In this document: positions 50,549 through 59,409 of the stretch, one piece after another
Numbering within the stretch: the stretch's first letter is position 1
Layout: every line of letters begins with the position of its first letter
From: Moritella sp. F3
GTDB taxonomy: Bacteria; Pseudomonadota; Gammaproteobacteria; Enterobacterales; Moritellaceae
Assembly: GCF_015082335.1 (NCBI RefSeq)
Contig: NZ_BLRL01000015.1
Coordinates: forward strand, 1-64,000
Direction: 5' to 3'
DNA length: 64,000 nucleotides
Position numbers and translations under genes: made by a program
Notes under the pieces: generated by a model
What the model saw: only the letters and a program-made list of their open reading frames with translations
The model's database searches: none
What the model was told of the DNA's origin: nothing

Positions 50549-52138
50549 TTAGTATTTGTCTTGACGTAATTGTGGTGATGCTTCTTGCTCTTCTTGCTCA
50601 AAATGGTAACGACCAGTATGTAGCGAGCTTGGACCGATCTTCGCAAATTTAACCATTAGCCACATTTCAAGAATAAACATAACGATATAAACAAGGATGA
50701 ACGCAATCATCGTCATAGCAACTGAGCTTGCTTCATGGTTCGACGTTGCCATAAAGGTAGGCAAAATCTCACTAATAGCCCAAGGTTGACGGCCTACTTC
50801 AGCAACAAACCAGCCAGTTTCAATTGCAATCCAAGGTAGTGGTAGTGCAAATAAGATCGCTTTAAGTAACCAGCGTTTATCTTGAATTTGTCGACGAGCG
50901 TTAAAGTAGAAGGCTAAAATAAATAGGCCTAACATGACGATACCACTACCAACCATGATGCGGAATGCCCAGAAAATGGGTGCTACAGGTGGAATTGAAT
51001 CCTCAACCGCCATCTGGATCTGCTCTTCAGTCGCATCAATCACATCGTTGGTATAACGTTTTAATAATAAACCGTAACCTAGGTCATCTTTCACTTCGTT
51101 AAAGCGAGCGATGTTTTCAGGTGTTTCTTCACCACCACGTAGTTTCTGTAGGTAATCATAAGCAATCATACCGCCACGAATACGCACTTCATGTTCTTTT
51201 TTCAAGTCACTGATACCAGTCACTTGACCATCTAAAGAACGTGTCGCAATAAGACCTAGCGCATAAGGGATTTTAACAGCGTAGTCTGTTTCCATTGTTT
51301 CTTCATTTGGCAAGCCAATTAAAGTAAACGCTGCTGGTGCAGGTTCGGTATGGAATTCAGCTTCAATAGCAGCAAGTTTAACACGCTGTACTTCACCAAC
51401 CTCATAACCTGATTCATCACCCAGTAGCAATACACAGAAGATGGCGGCAACACCGAAACCTGATGCAACAGAAAAAGAGCGCTTAGCAAATGCAACGTCA
51501 CGACCTTTTAGCAAGTAATAACTACTGATACTCATCACAAACATCGCGCCAGCAACATAGCCTGCAGCAACGGTATGAATAAATTTAACTTGTGCAACAG
51601 GGTTGAAAACGAGTTCAGAAAAACTGACCATTTCCATGCGCATCGTTGCGTAGTTAAACTCACTACCGATAGGGTTTTGCATCCAGCCATTGGCAACTAA
51701 GATCCACATAGCAGATAGGTTAGTACCTAAAGCCATTAAGAATGTAGCCGCTAAATGTTGACGCTTACTCAGTCGATCCCAACCGAGTAAGAACATACCG
51801 ACGAACGTTGACTCAAGGAAGAACGCCATCAAACCTTCGATCGCGAGTGGGGCGCCAAACACGTCACCAACATAATGCGAATAATAAGACCAGTTAGTAC
51901 CGAACTCAAACTCCATGGTTAGACCGGTGGCGACACCGATGGCGAAGTTAATCGCAAACAACTTACCCCAGAATTTTGTCATGTCGCGATAGATAACACG
52001 CCCTGTCATCACGTATACCGCTTCCATGATAAACAGGATCCAAGTCATACCAATTGTTAAAGGTACAAATAGGAAGTGGAATAGAGCTGTGATGGCGAAC
52101 TGCCAACGGGATAGCTCTACTAAAGTTTCATTAATCAT
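50549..52138 (-). CDS. cydA: Cytochrome bd ubiquinol oxidase subunit I
   Basis: Haem- and quinol-binding subunit of cytochrome bd, which reduces oxygen to water at low oxygen tension. At 529 residues it is like E. coli CydA (522) and has a long Q-loop (about 250-390). The haem b595/b558 histidines are visible at His21 (TALFHFLFVPLTIG) and in KFIHTVAAGYV. It follows the regulator gene by 20 bases. Confidence 0.97.
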   Translation of the reverse strand: MINETLVELSRWQFAITALFHFLFVPLTIGMTWILFIMEAVYVMTGRVIYRDMTKFWGKLFAINFAIGVATGLTMEFEFGTNWSYYSHYVGDVFGAPLAIEGLMAFFLESTFVGMFLLGWDRLSKRQHLAATFLMALGTNLSAMWILVANGWMQNPIGSEFNYATMRMEMVSFSELVFNPVAQVKFIHTVAAGYVAGAMFVMSISSYYLLKGRDVAFAKRSFSVASGFGVAAIFCVLLLGDESGYEVGEVQRVKLAAIEAEFHTEPAPAAFTLIGLPNEETMETDYAVKIPYALGLIATRSLDGQVTGISDLKKEHEVRIRGGMIAYDYLQKLRGGEETPENIARFNEVKDDLGYGLLLKRYTNDVIDATEEQIQMAVEDSIPPVAPIFWAFRIMVGSGIVMLGLFILAFYFNARRQIQDKRWLLKAILFALPLPWIAIETGWFVAEVGRQPWAISEILPTFMATSNHEASSVAMTMIAFILVYIVMFILEMWLMVKFAKIGPSSLHTGRYHFEQEEQEASPQLRQDKY

Positions 52139-52158
52139 TATTAGATTACTCCTAGAGA

Positions 52159-52722
52159 TTAATTTGAATCAGAATTTTTTTTATTTGGAAATAATTGATC
52201 TTTAACAGACAACATTTTGGAAACGCCAGCGCCTAGCTTCATTAATTTACTCAGCTGTTCTGGATTAAGACGTTGTAATTCTGCCGCCCACTCGGTGACC
52301 ATTTCAAGCAGATCGTGGATCTCTTGCATTTTGCTTTGCGCGTATTCGTCATTTGCATCTGTCGGCTTCTCTAACAGAGATGTACGTAACAAAGACAGTG
52401 TAGGATCAATTTCACGTTTGCGACGCTCTTTGAACACAGTATTTGCCATATCCCAGATACTCCCGATCGCGCTGTAATATTCTTTGCGATCGCCTGGTAT
52501 ATGGCTGACTTGAATCAACTGCCATGATTGCAGTTCTTTAATGCCCATACTAACGTTGCCACGGGAGATATTTAAACCACTCGCGAGATCGTTTGCGCAA
52601 ACAGGTGCTTCTGTTATAACAAGCAGCGCATACATTTGACCAACGGTACGATTGAAGCCCCATCGACTACCCATTTCACCGAAGTGATAAACAAACGATT
52701 GGTTTTGTGCAGAGATATTCAC
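52159..52722 (-). CDS. GbsR/MarR-type transcriptional regulator heading the cyd operon
   Basis: A 187-residue DNA-binding protein with a winged helix near residues 30-85 (MYALLVITEAPVCANDLASGLNISRGNVSMGIKEL-type layout) and a helical C-terminal dimer region. This matches the GbsR subgroup of the MarR superfamily, which elsewhere controls osmoprotectant genes. It is the first gene of a unit with cydA 20 bases downstream. A perfect palindrome lies 13 bases before its start, so it probably regulates itself and cyd. The signal is unknown. Confidence 0.85.
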   Translation of the reverse strand: MNISAQNQSFVYHFGEMGSRWGFNRTVGQMYALLVITEAPVCANDLASGLNISRGNVSMGIKELQSWQLIQVSHIPGDRKEYYSAIGSIWDMANTVFKERRKREIDPTLSLLRTSLLEKPTDANDEYAQSKMQEIHDLLEMVTEWAAELQRLNPEQLSKLMKLGAGVSKMLSVKDQLFPNKKNSDSN

Positions 52723-52735
52723 ATGTCACCTTACG

Positions 52736-52759
52736 AACTTTCAGAAATTTCTGAAAGTT
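52736..52759. promoter_or_regulatory. 24-bp perfect palindrome, candidate operator of the cyd regulator
   Basis: Half-site AACTTTCAGAAA repeated in inverse with no spacer, located 13 bases upstream of the regulator start. Size, symmetry and position suit a MarR/GbsR-type dimer; binding by this protein is inferred. Confidence 0.7.
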
Positions 52760-52776
52760 TAAATCACTAACCGTAA

Positions 52777-52790
52777 TTGATCAAGGTCAA
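52777..52790. promoter_or_regulatory. Near-match FNR site upstream of the cyd operon
   Basis: TTGATCAAGGTCAA matches TTGAT-N4-ATCAA with one mismatch (G for A). It lies 54 bases before the regulator start. Confidence 0.5.
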
Positions 52791-52826
52791 ATTGGGGTGA
52801 ATTAGCTTGTGGAGTGTAAAGATTCG

Positions 52827-52840
52827 TTGATATATATCAA
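52827..52840. promoter_or_regulatory. Perfect FNR-type site upstream of the cyd operon
   Basis: TTGATATATATCAA is an exact match to the FNR consensus TTGAT-N4-ATCAA, 104 bases upstream of the regulator start and 250 upstream of the opposite acyltransferase gene. Oxygen-responsive control fits cytochrome bd. A class II promoter with this site at -41.5 would start transcription near 52792, and TAATTC near 52800 is a weak -10 candidate. A sequence AGTTAATTTA near 52970 resembles an ArcA site but is less certain. Confidence 0.7.
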
Positions 52841-53090
52841 AACGCTATATAACTTGTTTGATTAGTCAAAGACTTGTTATAAAAACAGTTTAATGACACC
52901 CTGTATCTTCATCATATGGCGATTGTGATTGAGGTTAACTTAATATCCCAATAAAGTACTTTAAAATTAAGTTAATTTACATAAGGCTAAAATTTATTGA
53001 TTTGGTTGAAAACCAACCGATTTGTTTTAAAAGCCAAGCATTGTATGTGTATCAATCGTCTGTTCATCAATTATGTAGAAAGGATTAATC

Positions 53091-53714
53091 ATGCCAGTTG
53101 AGAAACAGCAAGGGAAACAGGAAGACAAAGGTAAGGATAGCTCTCAAAATGCATTTTTTAGTGCATGTGCCAATAAAATTTTAGATTTAACTGGTTGGTA
53201 TTGTGAACCCATCCCAGCTAAATATAACAAAGCTGTTATTGCTTATGCGCCGCATACATCTAATTGGGACTTTCCATTATTGATAGGTGCTCGTTTTGCT
53301 AATAAAGTGAATGTGCAATGGGCTGGTAAATCGGAAATGTTTCGTTGGCCGTTTAAAAGCGCCCTTAAATTTTTAGGTGGTGTACCGATTGAGCGTTCAA
53401 AATCGACGAATATGGTGCAGAGTGTGGTTAATATATTTAATGAACGCGAAAGTTTTCTCTATGCTATGTCACCAGAAGGGACAAGGAAGTATCAAGACTT
53501 TTGGCGTTCAGGATTTTACTATATTGCCTTAGAAGCGAATGTGCCGATTATTTTGTATCAACTTGATTACAAGAACAAACGTGTGACGATAGGTGATGTT
53601 ATTATGGTTACTGGTGATATAGAAAAAGATTTAGCAGCGATTGATATGGTCTTTAAAGATGTTGAACCGAAGTTCAAAGAGAAATATTGTTTAGCTAAAT
53701 TCAAAAGTCAGTGA
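53091..53714 (+). CDS. PlsC-like 1-acyl-glycerol-phosphate acyltransferase family protein
   Basis: A 207-residue acyltransferase with the catalytic HX4D motif in APHTSNWDFP, a following GVPIERSKS-type substrate motif and SPEGTRK. It begins with a charged, lysine/glutamine-rich stretch (about 1-22) and has no clear membrane segment. The ribosome-binding site is GAAAGGA. Substrate could be lysophosphatidate or another lysolipid. It is monocistronic, divergent from the cyd operon and convergent with the his operon. Confidence 0.87.
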   Translation: MPVEKQQGKQEDKGKDSSQNAFFSACANKILDLTGWYCEPIPAKYNKAVIAYAPHTSNWDFPLLIGARFANKVNVQWAGKSEMFRWPFKSALKFLGGVPIERSKSTNMVQSVVNIFNERESFLYAMSPEGTRKYQDFWRSGFYYIALEANVPIILYQLDYKNKRVTIGDVIMVTGDIEKDLAAIDMVFKDVEPKFKEKYCLAKFKSQ

Positions 53715-53780
53715 AATAAGGCTATTTGGTTAGCGTTTATTGAGTAAATAAAATAACTTTTTATCTGTATATTAAAAGTG

Positions 53781-53823
53781 CCAGTTAAAACTCAAGTCGG
53801 TAAATAACCTGAGTTTTAACTGG
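53781..53823. terminator. Hairpin between acyltransferase gene and hisIE
   Basis: Perfect 14-bp inverted repeat CCAGTTAAAACTCA / TGAGTTTTAACTGG with a 15-base loop, between two convergent genes. T-tracts are short, so it is a probable rather than certain bidirectional terminator. Confidence 0.65.
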
Positions 53824-53872
53824 TTTAAGTCCTACTGATACAGCTAAGTAGGAGCAAATATATGTTTAGCAC

Positions 53873-54487
53873 TTATTTGTGACGATTTTCAAGGCACTGT
53901 ACAACTTCTGTTAGTGGCACGTCTTCTTTTTGTAGTAACACGAGTAGGTGATAAAGCAGATCTGAGCTTTCGTTAACTAACTCATCACGATCTTTGGCAA
54001 CTGCCGCGAGTGCAACTTCAACACCTTCTTCACCGACTTTTTGTGCACAACGCTTAGTACCACGAGCAAATAAACTCGCGGTATAGCTTACTTCTGGATC
54101 GGCTGTCTTACGCTCTTCTAACACTTTATCCAGTTGTGCAATGAATGTAAGCGCTGGTTTGTTTTCAGTTACAAAGCAGCTATCTGTACCTAAATGACAA
54201 GTTGGGCCGCATGGTTTAGCTGTGATAAGTAATGAATCATTATCGCAGTCTTTCGTTATCTCTTGAACCAATAGATAGTTCTCTGAAGATTCACCTTTAG
54301 TCCATAGACGTTGCTTAGTACGGCTGAAGAAAGTAACTTTGCCGATTTCTAATGTTGTTTTTAAAGCTTCTTCATCCATATAACCTAGCATCAAGACTTC
54401 ACCTGATACTGAGTCTTGAATGATTGCTGGCATTAAACCGTCTACTTTTTTCCAATCAAGTTGGCTAATTTGTTCGTTTGTTATCAT
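53873..54487 (-). CDS. hisI: Bifunctional phosphoribosyl-AMP cyclohydrolase / phosphoribosyl-ATP pyrophosphatase
   Basis: Catalyses steps 2 and 3 of histidine synthesis. The N-terminal HisI domain (1-105) carries the metal-binding DCDNDSLL and CGPTCHLGTDSCF. The C-terminal HisE domain (about 115-204) carries KVGEEGVEVALAAVAKDRDELVNE-type helices. At 204 residues it is the fused form typical of gammaproteobacteria. It overlaps hisF by 4 bases and is last in the operon. Confidence 0.97.
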   Translation of the reverse strand: MITNEQISQLDWKKVDGLMPAIIQDSVSGEVLMLGYMDEEALKTTLEIGKVTFFSRTKQRLWTKGESSENYLLVQEITKDCDNDSLLITAKPCGPTCHLGTDSCFVTENKPALTFIAQLDKVLEERKTADPEVSYTASLFARGTKRCAQKVGEEGVEVALAAVAKDRDELVNESSDLLYHLLVLLQKEDVPLTEVVQCLENRHK

Positions 54488-55257
54488 GTTCTGATCTCCA
54501 CATCTTGATCTCGTAGATATTCTTTTAATTCACCAATATTGATGATTTGTTTATGAAATACACTTGCGGCTAATGCGCCATCAACGTCTGCTTCTTTAAA
54601 AACTGTCGTAAAGTGTGCCATTTCACCTGCGCCACCTGACGCGATGAGTGGTACTTTACAAATTTTACGGGCTTTAGATAATTGCACTGTGTCGTAACCA
54701 CCACGAACACCATCTTGATTCATCACATTGAGGACGATTTCACCGGCGCCACGCTTTTGAACTTCTTTAATCCATTCAAACGTTGTCCACTTGGTTACTT
54801 GTGTTCGGGTTGCGTCACCAGTGAATTGATAGACTTTATATTCCTCGGTGTCTTCATCGAAATAGCTATCGATGCCGATGACAATACATTGCACACCGAA
54901 TTTAGCAGCAAGACGATTGATCAAACTTGGATCTGCTAGTGCAGGGGAGTTGATTGATACTTTATCTGCGCCAAACTCTAAAATACGGGCAGCGTCTTCT
55001 TCACTTTTAATACCGCCTGCAACGCAAAAGGGAATATCAATAACCTCTGCAACGCGGCTTACCCAGCTTTTATCAACAACGCGATCATCTGCACTCGCCG
55101 TTATATCATAAAATACTAATTCGTCAGCACCTTCTGCAGCGTAACGTTGGGCAAGGGGAACTATATCTCCGATCAATTCATGATTACGGAATTTAACCCC
55201 TTTGACGACCTTTCCATCTTTAACATCTAAACAAGGTATTATGCGCTTTGCTAACAT
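54484..55257 (-). CDS. hisF: Imidazole glycerol phosphate synthase cyclase subunit
   Basis: Cyclase half of the HisF-HisH complex that makes imidazole glycerol phosphate and AICAR. At 257 residues it is a (beta/alpha)8 barrel with catalytic Asp in PCLDVKDG and in VIGIDSYF, and phosphate-binding CVAGGI and LIASGGAG. It starts 1 base after hisH. The next upstream gene in E. coli order would be hisA; it is not present. The sequence is clearly HisF, not a HisA. Confidence 0.97.
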   Translation of the reverse strand: MLAKRIIPCLDVKDGKVVKGVKFRNHELIGDIVPLAQRYAAEGADELVFYDITASADDRVVDKSWVSRVAEVIDIPFCVAGGIKSEEDAARILEFGADKVSINSPALADPSLINRLAAKFGVQCIVIGIDSYFDEDTEEYKVYQFTGDATRTQVTKWTTFEWIKEVQKRGAGEIVLNVMNQDGVRGGYDTVQLSKARKICKVPLIASGGAGEMAHFTTVFKEADVDGALAASVFHKQIINIGELKEYLRDQDVEIRT

Positions 55258-55258
55258 A

Positions 55259-55891
55259 TTACATCTCCAGGAAATTCTTGATTAATTGTGCACCCGCTTT
55301 ACTTGAACGCTCGGGGTGGAATTGCACACCGTAGAAATTATCTCTATTCACAGCGGCGGTAAATGGCGCGCCGTGTGTGCAAGTGGCAATAGTGTCACTA
55401 CCAACTGCGAGTGCGTAGCTATGCACAAAATAGAAATAACTGCCACTTGGAATATCCTTGAATAATGGATGATCTTGTTGCGGTTCAATCTGATTCCAAC
55501 CCATGTGTGGTAAACGAACACCTTCACCTGGCATTGGATCGATACAGCCACCGATTAACCCCAGCGTTGCTACATTACCTTCTGCTGAAAATTCGGCAAG
55601 CAATTGCATGCCAAGACAAATACCCAGTACAGGTTGAGTCAGATTTTTTACGAGCTCGATGAGTTCACGTTCGGCTAAATTTTTCATTGCCTCTTGTGCG
55701 GTGCCTACACCAGGTAGAAACAGCTTATCCGCGTTGCGTAATACAGTCGCGTCACGACTAACTGTCACTGAATAACCAAGACGTTCAATAGCAAACTTGA
55801 CCGACGAGAGGTTGGCACAACCAGTATCAATAATGACGACACAGCTATTCGTTTGCTCTTTGGTTGTGTATTTACTTGAGTCTGGCACCAT
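55259..55891 (-). CDS. hisH: Imidazole glycerol phosphate synthase glutaminase subunit
   Basis: Glutamine amidotransferase that feeds ammonia to HisF. Class I triad is visible: Cys in GICLGMQLLAEF, His in GVQFHPERSSK with Glu nearby. At 210 residues it has an N-terminal extension of about 15 residues (MVPDSSKYTTKEQTN) before the usual start VVIIDTGCANLSSV. The start overlaps the hisB stop as TAATG. Confidence 0.97.
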   Translation of the reverse strand: MVPDSSKYTTKEQTNSCVVIIDTGCANLSSVKFAIERLGYSVTVSRDATVLRNADKLFLPGVGTAQEAMKNLAERELIELVKNLTQPVLGICLGMQLLAEFSAEGNVATLGLIGGCIDPMPGEGVRLPHMGWNQIEPQQDHPLFKDIPSGSYFYFVHSYALAVGSDTIATCTHGAPFTAAVNRDNFYGVQFHPERSSKAGAQLIKNFLEM

Positions 55892-56964
55892 TAAAGCACT
55901 CCTTTTGAACTTGGTAGCATATCGCCTTCGACTTTAATACATTGGCGAAGCGTACGGCCAAAGCTCTTGAATAAGCTTTCTACAAGGTGGTGCGTATTTT
56001 TACCTTCCGCTTTAAGGTGTACAGTTGCTGCCATGCCATCACTGAGTGAGCGGAAGAAGTGTGGTACCATTTCTGTTGCAAATTCACCAATGTGGTCACG
56101 TGGGAACTCTGCATTAAATTGCAGGTAAGCACGGCCAGAAAGATCAAGTGAACAAGATGCTTCACATTCATCCATCGGTAGTACAAAGCCAAAACGGCCA
56201 ATACCACGTTTATCACCAAGCGCTTGGTTAATTGCATTGCCTAAGGCGAGTGCTGTATCTTCTACTGTGTGGTGATCATCAATGTGTAAGTCACCAGCCA
56301 CACTCAAGTTTAGTCTAAAGCCGCCGTGTGTCGCGATTTGATCTAACATGTGGTCAAAGAAGCCCATGCCAGTATCAATACTACTACCGCCTTGGCTATC
56401 AAGGTCGATATCTACTTTTATGTCAGTTTCTTTGGTTGTACGCGTTACACTCGCAATACGATTGCCTTTAGCCAAAATCTTATCTTCAATCATTGGCCAA
56501 TTTAAATCAGTGCGATTATAAAAGATGCCTTCAATACCCATGTTCTCGGCAAGCTGTATATCAGTAATACGATCGCCAATCACATACGAGTTAGAAAAAT
56601 CAATACGGCCTGATTGAAGATACTCTTTAACCATACCTAGATGTGGTTTACGGCAACTGCAGTTGTCTTCAGTAAAGTGCGGGCAAAGCAGTACAGCTTC
56701 AAAGTTAACGCCTTGCGAAGCAAATAGCTCCATCATTGCGTTTTGGGGAATATCAAAATCACTTTGAGGATAGCTATCACTGCCAAGTCCATCTTGATTA
56801 GAAACGATGACCAGCTTGAAACCTGCAGCTTGTAACTTAAGTAATGCTGGGATCACTAAAGGCTCAAATTTCAGTTTCTCTAAAGTGTCGACTTGTTTAT
56901 CGCTAATCGGTTCATCGATTAATGTACCATCACGATCAATAAATAAGAATTTTTCCTTGCTCAC
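55891..56964 (-). CDS. hisB: Bifunctional histidinol-phosphatase / imidazoleglycerol-phosphate dehydratase
   Basis: Carries out steps 7 and 9 of the pathway. The N-terminal HAD phosphatase (about 1-165) has FIDRDGTLIDEP and a zinc site CPHFTEDNCSCRKP. The C-terminal dehydratase (about 170-357) has metal motifs GMGFFDHMLDQIATHGG and DDHHTVED. At 357 residues it is the fused E. coli type. Confidence 0.97.
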   Translation of the reverse strand: MSKEKFLFIDRDGTLIDEPISDKQVDTLEKLKFEPLVIPALLKLQAAGFKLVIVSNQDGLGSDSYPQSDFDIPQNAMMELFASQGVNFEAVLLCPHFTEDNCSCRKPHLGMVKEYLQSGRIDFSNSYVIGDRITDIQLAENMGIEGIFYNRTDLNWPMIEDKILAKGNRIASVTRTTKETDIKVDIDLDSQGGSSIDTGMGFFDHMLDQIATHGGFRLNLSVAGDLHIDDHHTVEDTALALGNAINQALGDKRGIGRFGFVLPMDECEASCSLDLSGRAYLQFNAEFPRDHIGEFATEMVPHFFRSLSDGMAATVHLKAEGKNTHHLVESLFKSFGRTLRQCIKVEGDMLPSSKGVL

Positions 56965-57010
56965 ATCGGGCTCCTGCTTGTTTATTTTTATTCTTTTATG
57001 ATTTCTGTAA

Positions 57011-58078
57011 TTAAGAAAGTACAGACTTTAATGCGGACAAGGTGCTGTTCATTTCGGCCGCGTTGCCTAAGGTGATTCGAATACAGTTTTCTAATCGTGC
57101 TTTGGAACTAAAATCTCTTAATACAATACCTTGTTCACCTAATAAGCTAAACACTTTTTGGCTATTATTAAATTGTACCAAGACATAATTACCGGTTGCA
57201 GGGAATACTTTCTCGACACCGGCTAATTGATTTAACTCATCAATAAACGCACTACGCATACCGTTAAGTTGCGCAACGCGGTCTGTCATTATCTGTATTC
57301 CTGACGTAGTTAATGCTTGGCTAGCGATTTGCGCTACAGGTTCCGGTACCGGATAAGGCGGAATAACTTTTGATAGTAAATCGATGACTGTTTCACTGGC
57401 TAATGCAAAACCACAGCGTAATGACGCTAATGCAAATGCTTTTGATAGTGTTCTTAAGATCACTAAGTTATCGAAATCTTGTAGTAAAGACACTTGTGAT
57501 GCCTCTGGACAAAATTCAATGTAAGCTTCGTCACAGACTATAATGGCTTTGTCTTTCGCAGCGTTCAATAAATCCGTTAAACGAGCTGAATCGAGTAGAT
57601 TACCGGTCGGATTATTGGGTGCGCACAAAAATACAATCTTAACTGAATCTAATTGTGCCGCTATCGCATCGTAGTCAGGATCGAAATTAGCATCTAAATT
57701 TTGTTTGATGATATTAACACCGCAGGTTTCAGCGCTCACTTCATACATGCCGTAAGTCGGTGGGTTGATTAGAATACTATCAATACCGGGCTCACAGAAT
57801 GTGCGGATCAGTAATTCGATAGCTTCATCGGCACCACGAGTGGTAATTACATTATCCGGGTTAACGCCTGCATAATCCGCGTAACCATTAATAACAGCTG
57901 TAGGCTGAAATTCCGGATAACGATTCAAACGGCTGCAATCTAAAGCATAGTGACCTGAATCTGGTGCTTCATTGGCATTTAGCCAAATGTCACCTGTACC
58001 GCCAATCCTACGTGCTGACTGATACGGCGTTAACTCTTGTACAGTCTTTCTGGCGAGTTTCGTTATCTGCTGGCTCAT
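57011..58078 (-). CDS. hisC: Histidinol-phosphate aminotransferase
   Basis: PLP-dependent transaminase that forms histidinol phosphate. At 355 residues it has the fold-type I features: TRGADEAIELLIRTF, CAPNNPTGN, CDEAYIEF and the PLP lysine in LRTLSKAFALASLRCGF. It overlaps hisD by 4 bases and lies 46 bases before hisB. Confidence 0.97.
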   Translation of the reverse strand: MSQQITKLARKTVQELTPYQSARRIGGTGDIWLNANEAPDSGHYALDCSRLNRYPEFQPTAVINGYADYAGVNPDNVITTRGADEAIELLIRTFCEPGIDSILINPPTYGMYEVSAETCGVNIIKQNLDANFDPDYDAIAAQLDSVKIVFLCAPNNPTGNLLDSARLTDLLNAAKDKAIIVCDEAYIEFCPEASQVSLLQDFDNLVILRTLSKAFALASLRCGFALASETVIDLLSKVIPPYPVPEPVAQIASQALTTSGIQIMTDRVAQLNGMRSAFIDELNQLAGVEKVFPATGNYVLVQFNNSQKVFSLLGEQGIVLRDFSSKARLENCIRITLGNAAEMNSTLSALKSVLS

Positions 58079-59370
58079 GCTGTTTCTCCCAAGCGTTCGA
58101 TTCTGATTGTGACGGCACGTTTATGCGCGTCGAGTCCTTCTGCATCAGCCAGACAAGTGACCGTCTTCGCCAAGCTCTTGAGACCATCTTGAGATAACTC
58201 CTGAACAGTAAAGCGTTTAGTAAAATCAGCAAGCCCTAAACTTGAATAGGTTTTAGTGTAGCCATAGGTTGGTAGCACATGGTTAGTACCACTTGCATAA
58301 TCACCGACAGATTCAGGAGACCAGGCCCCTAAAAAGATAGAACCAGCATGTTTCAATTTTGGTAGTAAACTACGTGCATTTTCTGTTTGCACAATTAAGT
58401 GCTCAGGTGCGTACAGGTTACTAATTGAAATTGACGTGTCTGTATCTGTAGTGATAATGATTAAACTTGATGCAATAGACTGTACGGCAATGTCTTGACG
58501 AGAAAGACAGGCCAATTGTTGCGATATTTGTTCAGAGACTTGAGCAGCAAGTTCACTTGATGATACAACCAAGATTGATTGTGAGTCTGGACCATGCTCT
58601 GCTTGTGATAATAAATCAGCAGCGATAAATCCGGCATCAGCCTGTGCATCAGCAATCACTAGAACTTCTGATGGACCGGCTGGCATATCAATTGCCGCGC
58701 CGTTTATATCAGTACTGACTTGGCGTTTTGCCTCGGTAACAAATGCATTACCTGGACCAAAAATCTTATCTACTTTAGCTATTGATTCAGACCCATACGC
58801 CATTGCTGCGATAGCTTGAGCACCACCAAGTTTGTAAATTTCGGTAACACCACACAACTGGGCAGCAAATAAAATCTCGTCTGCAATCGGTGGTGGTGTT
58901 GTTAGTACAATGCGTTCACAGTTAGCAATGTTAGCGGGTGTTGCAAGCATGAGTACAGTTGATGGTAGCGGTGCACTGCCACCCGGGATATATAAACCAA
59001 CAGCATCAATTGCAACGGTATGCATTTCACATACAACACCTGGCATCGTTTCTACACGAATTGTATCTTGAACTTGTGCTTCGTGGAAAAGATGGATGTG
59101 TTGCTGCGCTTGCTTGATCGCTTGTTTAGTTTCATAATCTACTCGTTGACTTGCTGCTTCTATCTCTGCCGCTGTTACGCGTAAATTATCGACTTCAACT
59201 TTATCAAACTTTGCTGTGAGTGCTTTTAATGCGTTATCACCTTCATTTCTCACTTGCGCAATAATGTCGGTAACAATGCTACCAATTTTTGCTGAGTTTG
59301 ATATTGCAGGGCGCATTAATAATGCGGATTGTTCTACCTGGCTTAGTTGATCCCATACTACTGTTTTCAT
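58075..59370 (-). CDS. hisD: Histidinol dehydrogenase
   Basis: NAD-dependent four-electron oxidation of histidinol to histidine, the last steps. At 431 residues it is full length, with MPAGPSEVLVIAD, the zinc-ligand and catalytic region LLSQAEHGPDSQSIL, and GDYASGTNHVLPTYG. It starts 39 bases after hisG. Confidence 0.97.
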   Translation of the reverse strand: MKTVVWDQLSQVEQSALLMRPAISNSAKIGSIVTDIIAQVRNEGDNALKALTAKFDKVEVDNLRVTAAEIEAASQRVDYETKQAIKQAQQHIHLFHEAQVQDTIRVETMPGVVCEMHTVAIDAVGLYIPGGSAPLPSTVLMLATPANIANCERIVLTTPPPIADEILFAAQLCGVTEIYKLGGAQAIAAMAYGSESIAKVDKIFGPGNAFVTEAKRQVSTDINGAAIDMPAGPSEVLVIADAQADAGFIAADLLSQAEHGPDSQSILVVSSSELAAQVSEQISQQLACLSRQDIAVQSIASSLIIITTDTDTSISISNLYAPEHLIVQTENARSLLPKLKHAGSIFLGAWSPESVGDYASGTNHVLPTYGYTKTYSSLGLADFTKRFTVQELSQDGLKSLAKTVTCLADAEGLDAHKRAVTIRIERLGETA

Positions 59371-59409
59371 GCTTGATCCTCCCTTAACATTGCTGCTGCA
59401 TGCGTGCTA

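Noticed and set aside
54484..55257. Possibility that this gene is hisA rather than hisF
   Set aside because: Residues CLDVKDG, GIDSYF and the C-terminal HisF signature identify HisF; no HisA-type sequence is present in any frame.
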